64,000 nucleotides of DNA from contig JAQUVD010000010.1 in the NCBI GenBank assembly GCA_028693555.1, forward strand, positions 24,395-88,394, written 5' to 3'. Source of the stretch: Hespellia sp. Its GTDB lineage: Bacteria; Bacillota; Clostridia; Lachnospirales; Lachnospiraceae. The notes under the pieces are model-generated. The model made no database searches and was not told where the DNA came from. It saw only the letters and a list, made by a program, of their open reading frames with translations. This document shows positions 44,067 through 50,920 of this stretch, in pieces (the first letter of the stretch is position 1; each line of letters opens with the position of its first letter). The position numbers and the translations under genes are program-made.

Positions 44067-44840
44067 TCAAACTTGTTCTGAACGAAGAAGCGCATCGATT
44101 CCCCCATCGATAAATAAGATAGAACCATTGATTCCACTTGCAAGCTTAGAAGCTAAAAATACGATTCCATTTGCAATTTCAACGGCGTCTAAGAATTCTC
44201 TTCTACCATAGCGGGTAGGAATCGGAATGAGCAGGGCCGAGTCCATCTGCTGCTCTGTCAATCCCTGCGTCATAGGTGTTGTAGTATTACCCGGTGCGAC
44301 TGCGTTGATGCGCAGTCCGTCCGTTGCCCAGGAAGGCGAGATGCGGCGAACCCATTTGGCAAGCGCGCGTTTGCTGGAACTATATGCAGACGGTTGCAAT
44401 TGTGGTGGGATTGTCTTAGCGAATTCAACAATGCGATCTTCATCCATAACATTGCAGAGCATGTCAACCCAGTCAAGACGGACCGTGCTGTTTGTGATAG
44501 AATTTGAAGAAGTGATGACGCAGCAGCCCTGCTTCTTTTTCAGTAAATCGCGGACTCCTTCTGCCATTTCCACACTTGCAATAAAATTTAATACAAAAAT
44601 ATTTGCTGCGGGCTGCGAAGGTCCGACACCGGCATTGCAGATCATGCAGTCAATCCCATCCGGATAGCGGTTGTGGATTTCTAAAAGCGCAGATGCCCGT
44701 CCGTCTTTGGTGGAAAGATCGGCACATACATCCCCGCCCTTATAGTCGATGTTAAAAACTTCTTGTCCTTGTTCGAGAAGGAGCCTTTTTACTTCGGCTC
44801 CGATACCGGTCGTTCCACCGGTGATTACACAAATTCCCAT
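44067..44840 (-). CDS. Short-chain dehydrogenase resembling 3-alpha-hydroxysteroid dehydrogenase/carbonyl reductase
   Basis: A 257-residue SDR. TGGTTGIG (7-14) binds the cofactor, NAGVG is at 69-73, the catalytic serine is near 111-114, and Tyr153-x3-Lys157 is complete. The insert between Ser and Tyr and the ending IDGGIDALLRSEQV closely recall the Comamonas enzyme, also 257 residues with an IDGGIDAVMR ending. AAAGGAGG fixes the start at 44840. It would interconvert an alcohol and a ketone with NAD(P). The steroid or bile-acid link is a guess from family resemblance. Confidence 0.85.
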   Translation of the reverse strand: MGICVITGGTTGIGAEVKRLLLEQGQEVFNIDYKGGDVCADLSTKDGRASALLEIHNRYPDGIDCMICNAGVGPSQPAANIFVLNFIASVEMAEGVRDLLKKKQGCCVITSSNSITNSTVRLDWVDMLCNVMDEDRIVEFAKTIPPQLQPSAYSSSKRALAKWVRRISPSWATDGLRINAVAPGNTTTPMTQGLTEQQMDSALLIPIPTRYGRREFLDAVEIANGIVFLASKLASGINGSILFIDGGIDALLRSEQV

Positions 44841-44946
44841 ATACAATTTTCCTCCTTTATCATGAGCAGCATCCGCTGTCTGGTGATAGGGAGAGTATAG
44901 CGTGTTTGGATAGGAAAGCATGTTGCCCGGGCAACGAATTGGAAGA

Positions 44947-45630
44947 TTATTCCGCGTGAAAATAAAGCTGGGCAGTCAGTACCTTGAAATGATTGCGGTG
45001 ATAGGTGATGAGACCTTCCTGCTGCATCAGACTCAGTTCGTGGGAAAGCTTGCTGCGGTTTACACAGAGATACTCCGCCATCTCTTCTCTGGAAAATGGA
45101 ATATCAAACTCTTTCGACTGGTAGAAGCTGCACTGCATAGAGAGAAATGTCAGAACCCGATCCCGAAGCCCTGTTCTGGAAATAATTTCGATTTTATTCA
45201 TTTTACGGATATTTTCACCTGCAATCAGAGCAAGCAGACTGTCCATCATAAGCAGGCGGATATCCTCCGGCAGGATGCCCCTTTTGGCAAGCCTGTCATA
45301 TGGAAATTCATAGACAACACAGTCCTGCAGGGCAGTGACATAATAGGTACTGATTCGTGTTTTGGTCGCAGAGATATCTGCGCCAATGATATAGGAGGGC
45401 ACGAACTTCAGAATGAGACTTGTGCGTCCGTCCGCATATAATTTGTTCGCAGCACACGTCCCTTCCAGCAGAAGAAAACAGTGATCGACCTTACGACCAT
45501 CCCAGATCAGAACATCCCCTTTGGCAAAGGATTTTTTGACCGGATGTAAAAGAGTAAGAGCCTCTGCCATCTGTGTGGCAGATAACTGTTCGAAAATACG
45601 GGCGTGTTTTAAAATACTGCTATATTCCAT
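44947..45630 (-). CDS. Crp/Fnr family transcriptional regulator
   Basis: A 227-residue protein with a cyclic-nucleotide-binding-like beta barrel (about 15-135) and a C-terminal winged helix with IPFSREEMAEYLCVNRSKLSHELSLM. No N-terminal cysteine cluster of Fnr is seen, and the effector is unknown. It lies upstream of the SDR/NTF2 pair on the same strand (about 105 bases between) and is probably its regulator. Confidence 0.88.
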   Translation of the reverse strand: MEYSSILKHARIFEQLSATQMAEALTLLHPVKKSFAKGDVLIWDGRKVDHCFLLLEGTCAANKLYADGRTSLILKFVPSYIIGADISATKTRISTYYVTALQDCVVYEFPYDRLAKRGILPEDIRLLMMDSLLALIAGENIRKMNKIEIISRTGLRDRVLTFLSMQCSFYQSKEFDIPFSREEMAEYLCVNRSKLSHELSLMQQEGLITYHRNHFKVLTAQLYFHAE

Positions 45631-45747
45631 GCGAAATCCTCCGTTTTGTGCTGTCTCATTTCGTGTCGATATTATGATTCATTTTATACAAAATAAAACC
45701 GGGTGTCAAATGAATGGACAGAGATGAGAATCGTTGGAAAGTAAGGT

Positions 45748-45776
45748 TGAATAATAGGAAGAAAGCAGATATAATG
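45748..45776 (+). promoter_or_regulatory. Promoter of the HPt/LUD locus
   Basis: TTGAAT, a 17-base spacer, perfect TATAAT, 48 bases before the HPt start. Confidence 0.75.
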
Positions 45777-45823
45777 ATAAATAGAAAGCAGTATGAAAGC
45801 ACAGGACAAAGGAGAGGGTGGAC

Positions 45824-46207
45824 ATGAGTAAATTATTAGATAAATGCAGAGCTTACGGCGCAGATGTAGATGCCACGATGGATCGTTTTATAGGTGATGA
45901 GGAATTATTTGGGTCTTGTATGGAGCAGTTCATACAGGATGAAGGATTTGCAGGAGTGAAAGAGGCGATTCAGAAAGAAGATTATAAAGCGGCATTTGAG
46001 TATGCTCATGCCTTGAAAGGTGTTGCAGGTAACCTTGGGCTGACCCCGCTCTTTCATGAAATATCTGCTATGGTAGAATCGTTCCGTGCTGGTGATTACA
46101 GCCAGAGTAATCAAAGGATTGGAATCCCGGAATATGGAAGGCTACTATGTTCATACGAAGGAAGAGGCGCTGAAAAAAGCATTGGAACTGATTCCAAAAG
46201 GCAGTAA
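45824..46207 (+). pseudogene. HPt-domain gene with lost 3' end
   Basis: The first about 95 codons encode a histidine phosphotransfer domain: helices around YKAAFEYAHALKGVAGNLGL with the phosphorylatable histidine in AHALKG, then SAMVESFRAGDYSQ. After that the frame runs out of phase through the next gene until 46207, giving an unrelated tail. The last HPt helix (about 20-25 residues) is missing. A deletion near 46105 that joined this gene to the LUD gene explains both. ATG 45824 follows AGGAGAGGG. Confidence 0.65.
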
Positions 46208-46700
46208 GATCAGTTGGGGCGGTACCATGTCGGCAGAAGAGATTGGACTGACAGAGGCTCTAAAGAGTGGAGATTATGTAGTGTATGACAGAGACGAGGC
46301 AAAGACACCGGAAGAAGTCAGAGAAGTCTATCGCAAGACATTTGACTGTGATTTCTTTCTGGGAAGTGCCAATGCGATGACAGAAGATGGTGTCATGGTA
46401 AATGTGGACGGAAATTCAAACCGAGTATCTGCATACGCATTTGGACCGGCACATGTGCTTCTGATTGTCGGAATGAATAAGGTCGTAAAGACAGAGGCTG
46501 ATGCAATGAGCCGCGCGAGAAATGAAGCGGCGCCAATCAATGCACAGCGCTTTGATGTCGGAACGCCATGTGCGAAGAATGGAAGCTGTTATGACTGCAA
46601 ATGTGAAGATTCGATTTGCTGTCAGATTCTGACGACAAGATTTTCAAAAGTAAAGAATCGATTTAAGATTATTCTAGTGAATGAAAACCTTGGATTTTAG
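46086..46700 (+). CDS. LUD-domain protein (lactate utilisation family), N-terminus replaced
   Basis: A protein of about 204 residues. From RVIKGLESRNMEGYYV onward it is a clear LUD-domain protein with ISWGGTMSAEEIGL, DGNSNRVSAYAFGP, NAQRFDVGTPC and a cysteine-rich end (CYDCKCEDSICC). Relatives have about 15 more N-terminal residues before RVIK; here that part is HPt sequence. The only in-phase start is GTG 46086 or 46092 with no clear ribosome site. It overlaps the HPt frame. It may be untranslated or read by coupling. Confidence 0.65.
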   Translation: MLVITARVIKGLESRNMEGYYVHTKEEALKKALELIPKGSKISWGGTMSAEEIGLTEALKSGDYVVYDRDEAKTPEEVREVYRKTFDCDFFLGSANAMTEDGVMVNVDGNSNRVSAYAFGPAHVLLIVGMNKVVKTEADAMSRARNEAAPINAQRFDVGTPCAKNGSCYDCKCEDSICCQILTTRFSKVKNRFKIILVNENLGF

Positions 46701-46714
46701 AAGACTGGATGTAG

Positions 46715-47509
46715 ATGATGAAGAGACAGAACAGAAAAAGAAGACATAGAAAAAAGAAAAATACGGTAAGCAATGTGATTTTAGTAATTGCAATTGCTGT
46801 ATTTCTAGTATCTGCATTTATGCTGATAAAATCATTGCTGCCATACATACAGGGAAACGCCGGTTATAAAAAGATTCAGGATCTTGTGATTGATCAGGAT
46901 GCAGACGAGGAAACGCCCGCAGCATTTTCCGTGGACTTTGCGGAGCTGGCGAAGCTAAATCCTGACACGGTGGGATGGATTCGGTTTGACGAGCCATCGG
47001 TGATCAACTACCCGATCGTGCAGGGGGCGGATAACAGTCAGTATCTCACGCAGAGCTTTACGGCGGATGATAACAAGCTGGGCACTATTTTTGTAAATAT
47101 GTATAACCACGGTGATTTTAGTGACAGAGAGACGATCATCTACGGTCATAATATGAGCTATGGAAGTGATATGTTCACAAAGCTGAATGAATATGAGGCA
47201 GAAGATTTTTACAAAGCATACCCTCACTTCTATATCTATACGCCGAATGGTAATGTCAGTACATATCAGGTTTTTGCTGCTGAGTATGTTGAGGATGCTT
47301 CGGAAATCTATGGTGTTGATTTCGCGGATGATGAGGCATTTATAAACAGAATCAATGTGATTAAGGCAAATGCACTGTATGAGACGGGCGTGGAAGTGAC
47401 CGCACAGAATCAGATTGTGGTGTTATCGACATGTACGAATTATGCAGAAGATGAAAGATTTCTGCTTATCGGTGTCAAGAGTAGTGAAGAACCAGTAAAG
47501 AAACAGTAG
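46715..47509 (+). CDS. srtB: Class B sortase
   Basis: A 264-residue membrane-anchored transpeptidase. Very basic N-terminus, then one membrane helix (about 20-42), then the sortase barrel. His in IIYGHNMSYGSDMF, Cys in VLSTCTNYA and Arg in DERFLLIG form the catalytic triad. SrtB enzymes attach proteins to the cell wall or build pili. No substrate with a sorting signal is seen nearby. The ribosome site before ATG 46715 is weak. Confidence 0.92.
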   Translation: MMKRQNRKRRHRKKKNTVSNVILVIAIAVFLVSAFMLIKSLLPYIQGNAGYKKIQDLVIDQDADEETPAAFSVDFAELAKLNPDTVGWIRFDEPSVINYPIVQGADNSQYLTQSFTADDNKLGTIFVNMYNHGDFSDRETIIYGHNMSYGSDMFTKLNEYEAEDFYKAYPHFYIYTPNGNVSTYQVFAAEYVEDASEIYGVDFADDEAFINRINVIKANALYETGVEVTAQNQIVVLSTCTNYAEDERFLLIGVKSSEEPVKKQ

Positions 47510-47528
47510 AGACAGAATAGAGGCTGAT

Positions 47529-47714
47529 ATGGATAGATTTGAAGTTGGAGATATCATTCGAATGAAAAAACCGCACCCATGTGGAAGTACAGAGTGGAAG
47601 ATTCTGCGAGTGGGAGCGGATTTTAGACTAAAATGTATGGGATGTGGGCATCAGATTATGATATCCCGCAAATTAGTGGAGAAGAATACAAAAGAAATTA
47701 GAAAAAACGCTTGA
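47529..47714 (+). CDS. DUF951 protein
   Basis: A 61-residue protein with VGDIIRMKKPHPCGSTEW and CMGCGHQIMISR, the typical DUF951 pattern of small Firmicute proteins. The three cysteines could bind a metal. Genes of this family often sit near rpsF; function is unknown. Confidence 0.85.
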   Translation: MDRFEVGDIIRMKKPHPCGSTEWKILRVGADFRLKCMGCGHQIMISRKLVEKNTKEIRKNA

Positions 47715-47739
47715 AATAGTATCGCTTTTATGGTAACAT
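47711..47739 (+). promoter_or_regulatory. Promoter of rpsF-ssb-rpsR
   Basis: TTGAAA, a 17-base spacer, TAACAT, overlapping the end of the DUF951 gene. Confidence 0.6.
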
Positions 47740-47744
47740 AATAA

Positions 47745-47830
47745 CTCGCGGTGACTAGTCGGAATAGACCGGCAGACACTGAAATTCCTTGTTCCCGACA
47801 TGGATCGGGGGCCAGAGACCATAAGGAGGT
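47745..47830 (+). promoter_or_regulatory. Leader of rpsF, candidate S6:S18 autoregulatory RNA
   Basis: About 90 bases with the hairpin CCCGA / TCGGG (47797-47812) and several CCG elements before the AAGGAGG of rpsF. The S6:S18 complex represses this operon in many bacteria by binding such a leader; the class is assigned from position and the CCG elements only. Confidence 0.4.
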
Positions 47831-47838
47831 ACCAAGAC

Positions 47839-48126
47839 ATGAACAAATATGAATTAGCTGTTGTTGTCAGTGCTAAAATCGAAGACGACGCTAGAGCAGA
47901 AGTAATCGAAAAAGTAAAAGGTTTAGTTACACGTTTCGGTGGAAATGTTACTGACGTTGATGAATGGGGTAAGAAAAGATTAGCTTACGAAATTCAGAAG
48001 ATGAAAGAAGGCTTTTACTACTTCATCCACTTCGAATCTGATTCTACATGTCCTGCGGAAGTTGAAGAACGTATCCGTATCATGGACAATGTACTTAGAT
48101 TTTTAGTTGTTAGACAGGAAGCTTAG
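47839..48126 (+). CDS. rpsF: 30S ribosomal protein S6
   Basis: A 95-residue S6: MNKYELAVVV, VDEWGKKRLAYEI and FLVVRQ are typical. ATAAGGAGG is 9 bases before the ATG; the open frame upstream is leader. First gene of rpsF-ssb-rpsR. S6 binds S18 on the 30S platform. Confidence 0.97.
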   Translation: MNKYELAVVVSAKIEDDARAEVIEKVKGLVTRFGGNVTDVDEWGKKRLAYEIQKMKEGFYYFIHFESDSTCPAEVEERIRIMDNVLRFLVVRQEA

Positions 48127-48138
48127 AAAGAGGCTTAT

Positions 48139-48582
48139 ATGAATAAAGTAGTATTAATGGGAAGATTGACAAGAGACCCGGAAGTTAGATACTCACAAGG
48201 CGAGAATGCGCTGGCAATTGCCAGATATACATTAGCTGTTGATCGTAGATTCAAGCGTGACGGAGAAGCAACTGCAGATTTTATTAACTGTGTTGTATTC
48301 GGCAAGTCTGCTGAATTCACAGAGAAGTATTTCCGTCAGGGAATGCGCGTCACAATCAGTGGACGTATCCAGACAGGAAGCTACACGAATAAAGATGGCG
48401 TGAAAGTATATACAACGGAAGTTGTAGTGGAAGAACAGGAATTTGCTGAAAGCAAAGCGGCAAGCGATGCAAACCGTGGAAGCTTCCAAAGCAGCGCTCC
48501 GGCGCCTGCACCAAGTGCAGATGCTGGTGATGGCTTCATGAATATTCCAGATGGAATAGATGAAGAACTTCCATTTAACTAA
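48139..48582 (+). CDS. ssb: Single-stranded DNA-binding protein
   Basis: A 147-residue SSB: MNKVVLMGRLTRDPEVRY, TADFINCVVFGKSAEF and GRIQTGSYTNKDG form the OB fold, followed by a flexible Pro/Ala/Ser region and the acidic tip EELPFN (normally DDIPF) that recruits partner proteins. It lies between rpsF and rpsR as in most Firmicutes. Confidence 0.97.
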   Translation: MNKVVLMGRLTRDPEVRYSQGENALAIARYTLAVDRRFKRDGEATADFINCVVFGKSAEFTEKYFRQGMRVTISGRIQTGSYTNKDGVKVYTTEVVVEEQEFAESKAASDANRGSFQSSAPAPAPSADAGDGFMNIPDGIDEELPFN

Positions 48583-48712
48583 CCTAGAGCACTTAGTGAG
48601 GTACTTTCGAACTTAGTGCGAAGGTTGTTCGAAAGAACTTAGCGAGGTATTTTCCGAGCTTAGTAAATCGAACTTCCTCAATGTGATATCTACTCCCTAA
48701 ATTAAAATAGGA
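48583..48712 (+). repeat. Short CTTAG-unit repeats between ssb and rpsR
   Basis: ACTTAGTGAGGTACTTT and ACTTAGCGAGGTATTTT are near copies, with further CTTAGT units between and after them. CTTTCGAAC and GTTCGAAAG also form an inverted pair (near 48612-48637). The stretch has no coding potential. Confidence 0.55.
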
Positions 48713-48722
48713 GGTAAATGAA

Positions 48723-48980
48723 ATGGCTTACGAAAAAAGAGAAGGCGGATTCAAAAGAAGAGGCCCAGTACGTAGAAGAAAAAAAGTTTGTGTATTCTGT
48801 GGTAAAGAGAATAACGAAATTGATTACAAAGATGTAGCTAAATTAAGAAAGTATATTTCTGAAAGAGGCAAAATTCTTCCTAGAAGAATCACAGGAAACT
48901 GTGCAAAACATCAGAGAGCTCTTACAGTAGCAATCAAGAGAGCACGTCATATCGCACTTATGCCATATGTACAAGACTAA
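48723..48980 (+). CDS. rpsR: 30S ribosomal protein S18
   Basis: An 85-residue S18 with [33 protein letters not shown] and [20 protein letters not shown] precedes the ATG. The last ten codons and the terminator are repeated at 50693-50806 with synonymous changes. Confidence 0.97.
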   Translation: MAYEKREGGFKRRGPVRRRKKVCVFCGKENNEIDYKDVAKLRKYISERGKILPRRITGNCAKHQRALTVAIKRARHIALMPYVQD

Positions 48981-49065
48981 GTCTTAGACATAGGATGTTT
49001 GCAGACAACATGACTTTATAAAAGCATTTAGAACCGTCATTACATATGTAATGGCGGTTTTTTTA
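48949..49065 (+). repeat. Left copy of the rpsR tail/terminator direct repeat
   Basis: About 115 bases covering the last codons of rpsR, the spacer and the terminator match 50693-50806. The codon differences in the coding part are silent (CCA/CCC, CAA/CAG). Confidence 0.85.
49031..49065 (+). terminator. Terminator of rpsF-ssb-rpsR
   Basis: AACCGTCATTACAT / ATGTAATGGCGGTT followed by seven T. Confidence 0.9.
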
Positions 49066-49167
49066 ATCATCGAAGCTAGACGCGTCTAGATTTTTGGAGA
49101 ATGTAGAGAACGAAGGGAATGTAAAAAGGCATAAATATGGAAAATCCTGTATTTACAAATTTGTACT

Positions 49168-50390
49168 CTCGTGGTATAGTGAAAAAATCAACGAAAGAAT
49201 CATAGCTTTCGCCTTGTTATCATTGGTATTTCACCAATTTATTCCATTTTACTTGCAGTTGCAAAAAATCCCACTTTGTAATGCATACATTTTTATTTAT
49301 TCAGTTGCACAGTCGTGCACAGCACCCATCTAAATTGCGTGATTTTACAAGGAATCAGATACTTGTATAATCAGTGCAAATCACTTATAATCAAAGGAGA
49401 ATTATCATGAGAAGAGAAAAAACAATTGAAGAGCGTTATCAGGAACTGAAAAGTCTCGTACCAGACAGATTAAGAGCAGAATTTGATCAAATCGAAGCTG
49501 GTGAAAGGTTACCGGAGCTTACGCAGGACATTCCATTCAAGAGTATCTATGATGTAGATGTTCATCCAGAGCGAATAGAGGAATTATTAAGTTTGGTTTT
49601 TCAAGAGTCATTTCAGATTACAGGGTCAGCCAAGGAAGAAGCATCAAAAGCATCCATATATTCTAAGAAGACAATATTAGATATACTAGCAAGACTGTCT
49701 AACAATGGATTAGCCAATGCGGAAATGCAAGTGGCGGCTCAGGAGTTTATTGCACAGCGGACTGAGATTTATGCGTCGGAATTGATTATTATGCAGTACT
49801 CTGTTCAAAAGAATCAGTTAAAATCAGAGATAACTTATAAAGATGTGCCAACAAATTACCTTGTTGTTCTTATGAAAGAAAGTCCGAAGCTGTTCAAAGA
49901 TAATCCTTCGTTTATCCATAGGAAAATGGAAGTTACTGACACGGGCGTTCCATTGACTTCTTTAGCAAAAATTGTCTATGTGGAATTAGATAAATGTGTG
50001 GCGCAGGTTAAGGCCGGAATGATACCGGCAGATATGGAGCAGCTATGCAATCTTTTGGCTTTTATAGCGGATGTAAACAGCGAGAATGCGAAAGAAATCG
50101 CAAAGAGCAATCCCAATTATAGCGCGATTCAATTAGAACTTGCCAATATGGTGAGAGACAGGGAGGCGATGTTTGAGATGTTAGCAGATAAATATGAAGA
50201 GATTATTCATAATTCGGAGGTGAATCAGGCAAAAGAAGAAGGCGAAATAATAGGAGTGAAGAAAGGCGAGCAGCGCATTCTAAAGTTGGCGAATGCGATG
50301 CTTGAGAACAATCAGATTGAAGATATTAAAAGACTCCAATCTGACAAGAAATTTCTTGAAGAGATGCTTGTGAAGTATCATATCGATTGA
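49168..50390 (+). mobile_element. Rpn-type element, unit shared with 57829-58581
   Basis: From TGGTATAGTG (49170) to the gene's stop, the sequence matches a decayed copy at 57829-58581. The 240 bases before the gene are as well conserved as the gene, so the unit moves or is copied as a whole. They include the TTGTATAAT promoter-like box near 49363. No terminal inverted repeats or target duplications were seen. Confidence 0.6.
49407..50390 (+). CDS. PD-(D/E)XK nuclease family transposase (Rpn type), second family
   Basis: A 327-residue protein. The nuclease core shows KKTILDILARL (Asp92) and LANAEMQVA (Glu106-Met-Gln108). EIIHNSEVNQAKEEGEIIG near 280 is a charged coiled-coil region, followed by a DUF-like tail with EDIKRLQSDKKFLEEML. 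AAAGGAGA lies 8 bases before ATG 49407. It is distinct from the 8.3-kb gene but of the same broad group. The gene is intact, so the copy may be active. Confidence 0.8.
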   Translation: MRREKTIEERYQELKSLVPDRLRAEFDQIEAGERLPELTQDIPFKSIYDVDVHPERIEELLSLVFQESFQITGSAKEEASKASIYSKKTILDILARLSNNGLANAEMQVAAQEFIAQRTEIYASELIIMQYSVQKNQLKSEITYKDVPTNYLVVLMKESPKLFKDNPSFIHRKMEVTDTGVPLTSLAKIVYVELDKCVAQVKAGMIPADMEQLCNLLAFIADVNSENAKEIAKSNPNYSAIQLELANMVRDREAMFEMLADKYEEIIHNSEVNQAKEEGEIIGVKKGEQRILKLANAMLENNQIEDIKRLQSDKKFLEEMLVKYHID

Positions 50391-50469
50391 AAATGCAAGT
50401 GTGATTTAGGCAATAATATGTTACATTTAAATAAATACTTGAAGACCCCATTTGAACGGAGGTAATGTT

Positions 50470-50637
50470 ATGGAGCAAAGAAACAGTGTCAAAAAAGCGC
50501 AAAAAAACAAAAAGAGAAGATATCTAATCCAGAACTTGAAAGAGAGATAGAAGAAAAACATATCAAATCATCCCCAAAAGATTTTAACGATGTGGGAGGC
50601 TTCCCAAGACCACCTTTATCAGGTGGAATATTATAAA
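50470..50637 (+). pseudogene. Small ORF broken by a frameshift in an A tract
   Basis: After GGAGG, ATG 50470 opens MEQRNSVKKAQKNKK; the frame then ends early. Shifting frame after the A-rich run near 50500 restores ISNPELEREIEEKHIKSS and DVGGFPRPPLSGGIL to a stop near 50637. It is probably a small protein of about 55 residues with a one-base indel. I do not recognise the family. Confidence 0.4.
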
Positions 50638-50692
50638 AAAATGCTAGGGGTATTTTAGAGTGAGAGTTTGCAACATGAAATTATTCATTTCT

Positions 50693-50806
50693 ATATCGCA
50701 CTTATGCCCTATGTACAGGACTAAGTCTTGTACATAGGATGTTTGCGGACAACATGAATTTATAAAAATATCTAGAACCGTCATTACATGTGTAGTGGCG
50801 TTTTTT
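50693..50806 (+). repeat. Right copy of the rpsR tail/terminator direct repeat
   Basis: Encodes IALMPYVQD and stop, then the same spacer and terminator as after rpsR. Together with 48949-49065 it frames 1.6 kb holding the Rpn-type gene, like attL and attR of an element integrated at the rpsR 3' end. Confidence 0.85.
50779..50806 (+). terminator. Second copy of the rpsR terminator
   Basis: CGTCATTACA / TGTAGTGGCG (paired with G-U) followed by six T. Confidence 0.75.
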
Positions 50807-50836
50807 GAATATAAGGATGTAATTGTCATCTTTAAG

Positions 50837-50870
50837 CTGCCAGAATAGTCTGTCGACTACTGGCAGTTTT
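50837..50870 (+). terminator. Leader hairpin before the PRD regulator
   Basis: CTGCCAG-AATAGTC / GACTACTGGCAG with TTTTAATTTT after it. It may be a terminator or an attenuator of the PTS operon; it lies 50 bases before the start codon. Confidence 0.65.
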
Positions 50871-50920
50871 AATTTTATAATCAATTTAACAGCTAGACAT
50901 GGTAAAGGAAAGGCAGGAAT

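Noticed and set aside
48583..48712. CRISPR array
   Set aside because: The repeats are short, imperfect and not separated by spacers of constant length; no cas genes are in the window.
49094..49333. 79-codon plus-strand frame upstream of the second Rpn-type gene
   Set aside because: It covers the conserved non-coding leader of the element, lacks a ribosome site, and the same stretch in the 57.8-kb copy is not open.
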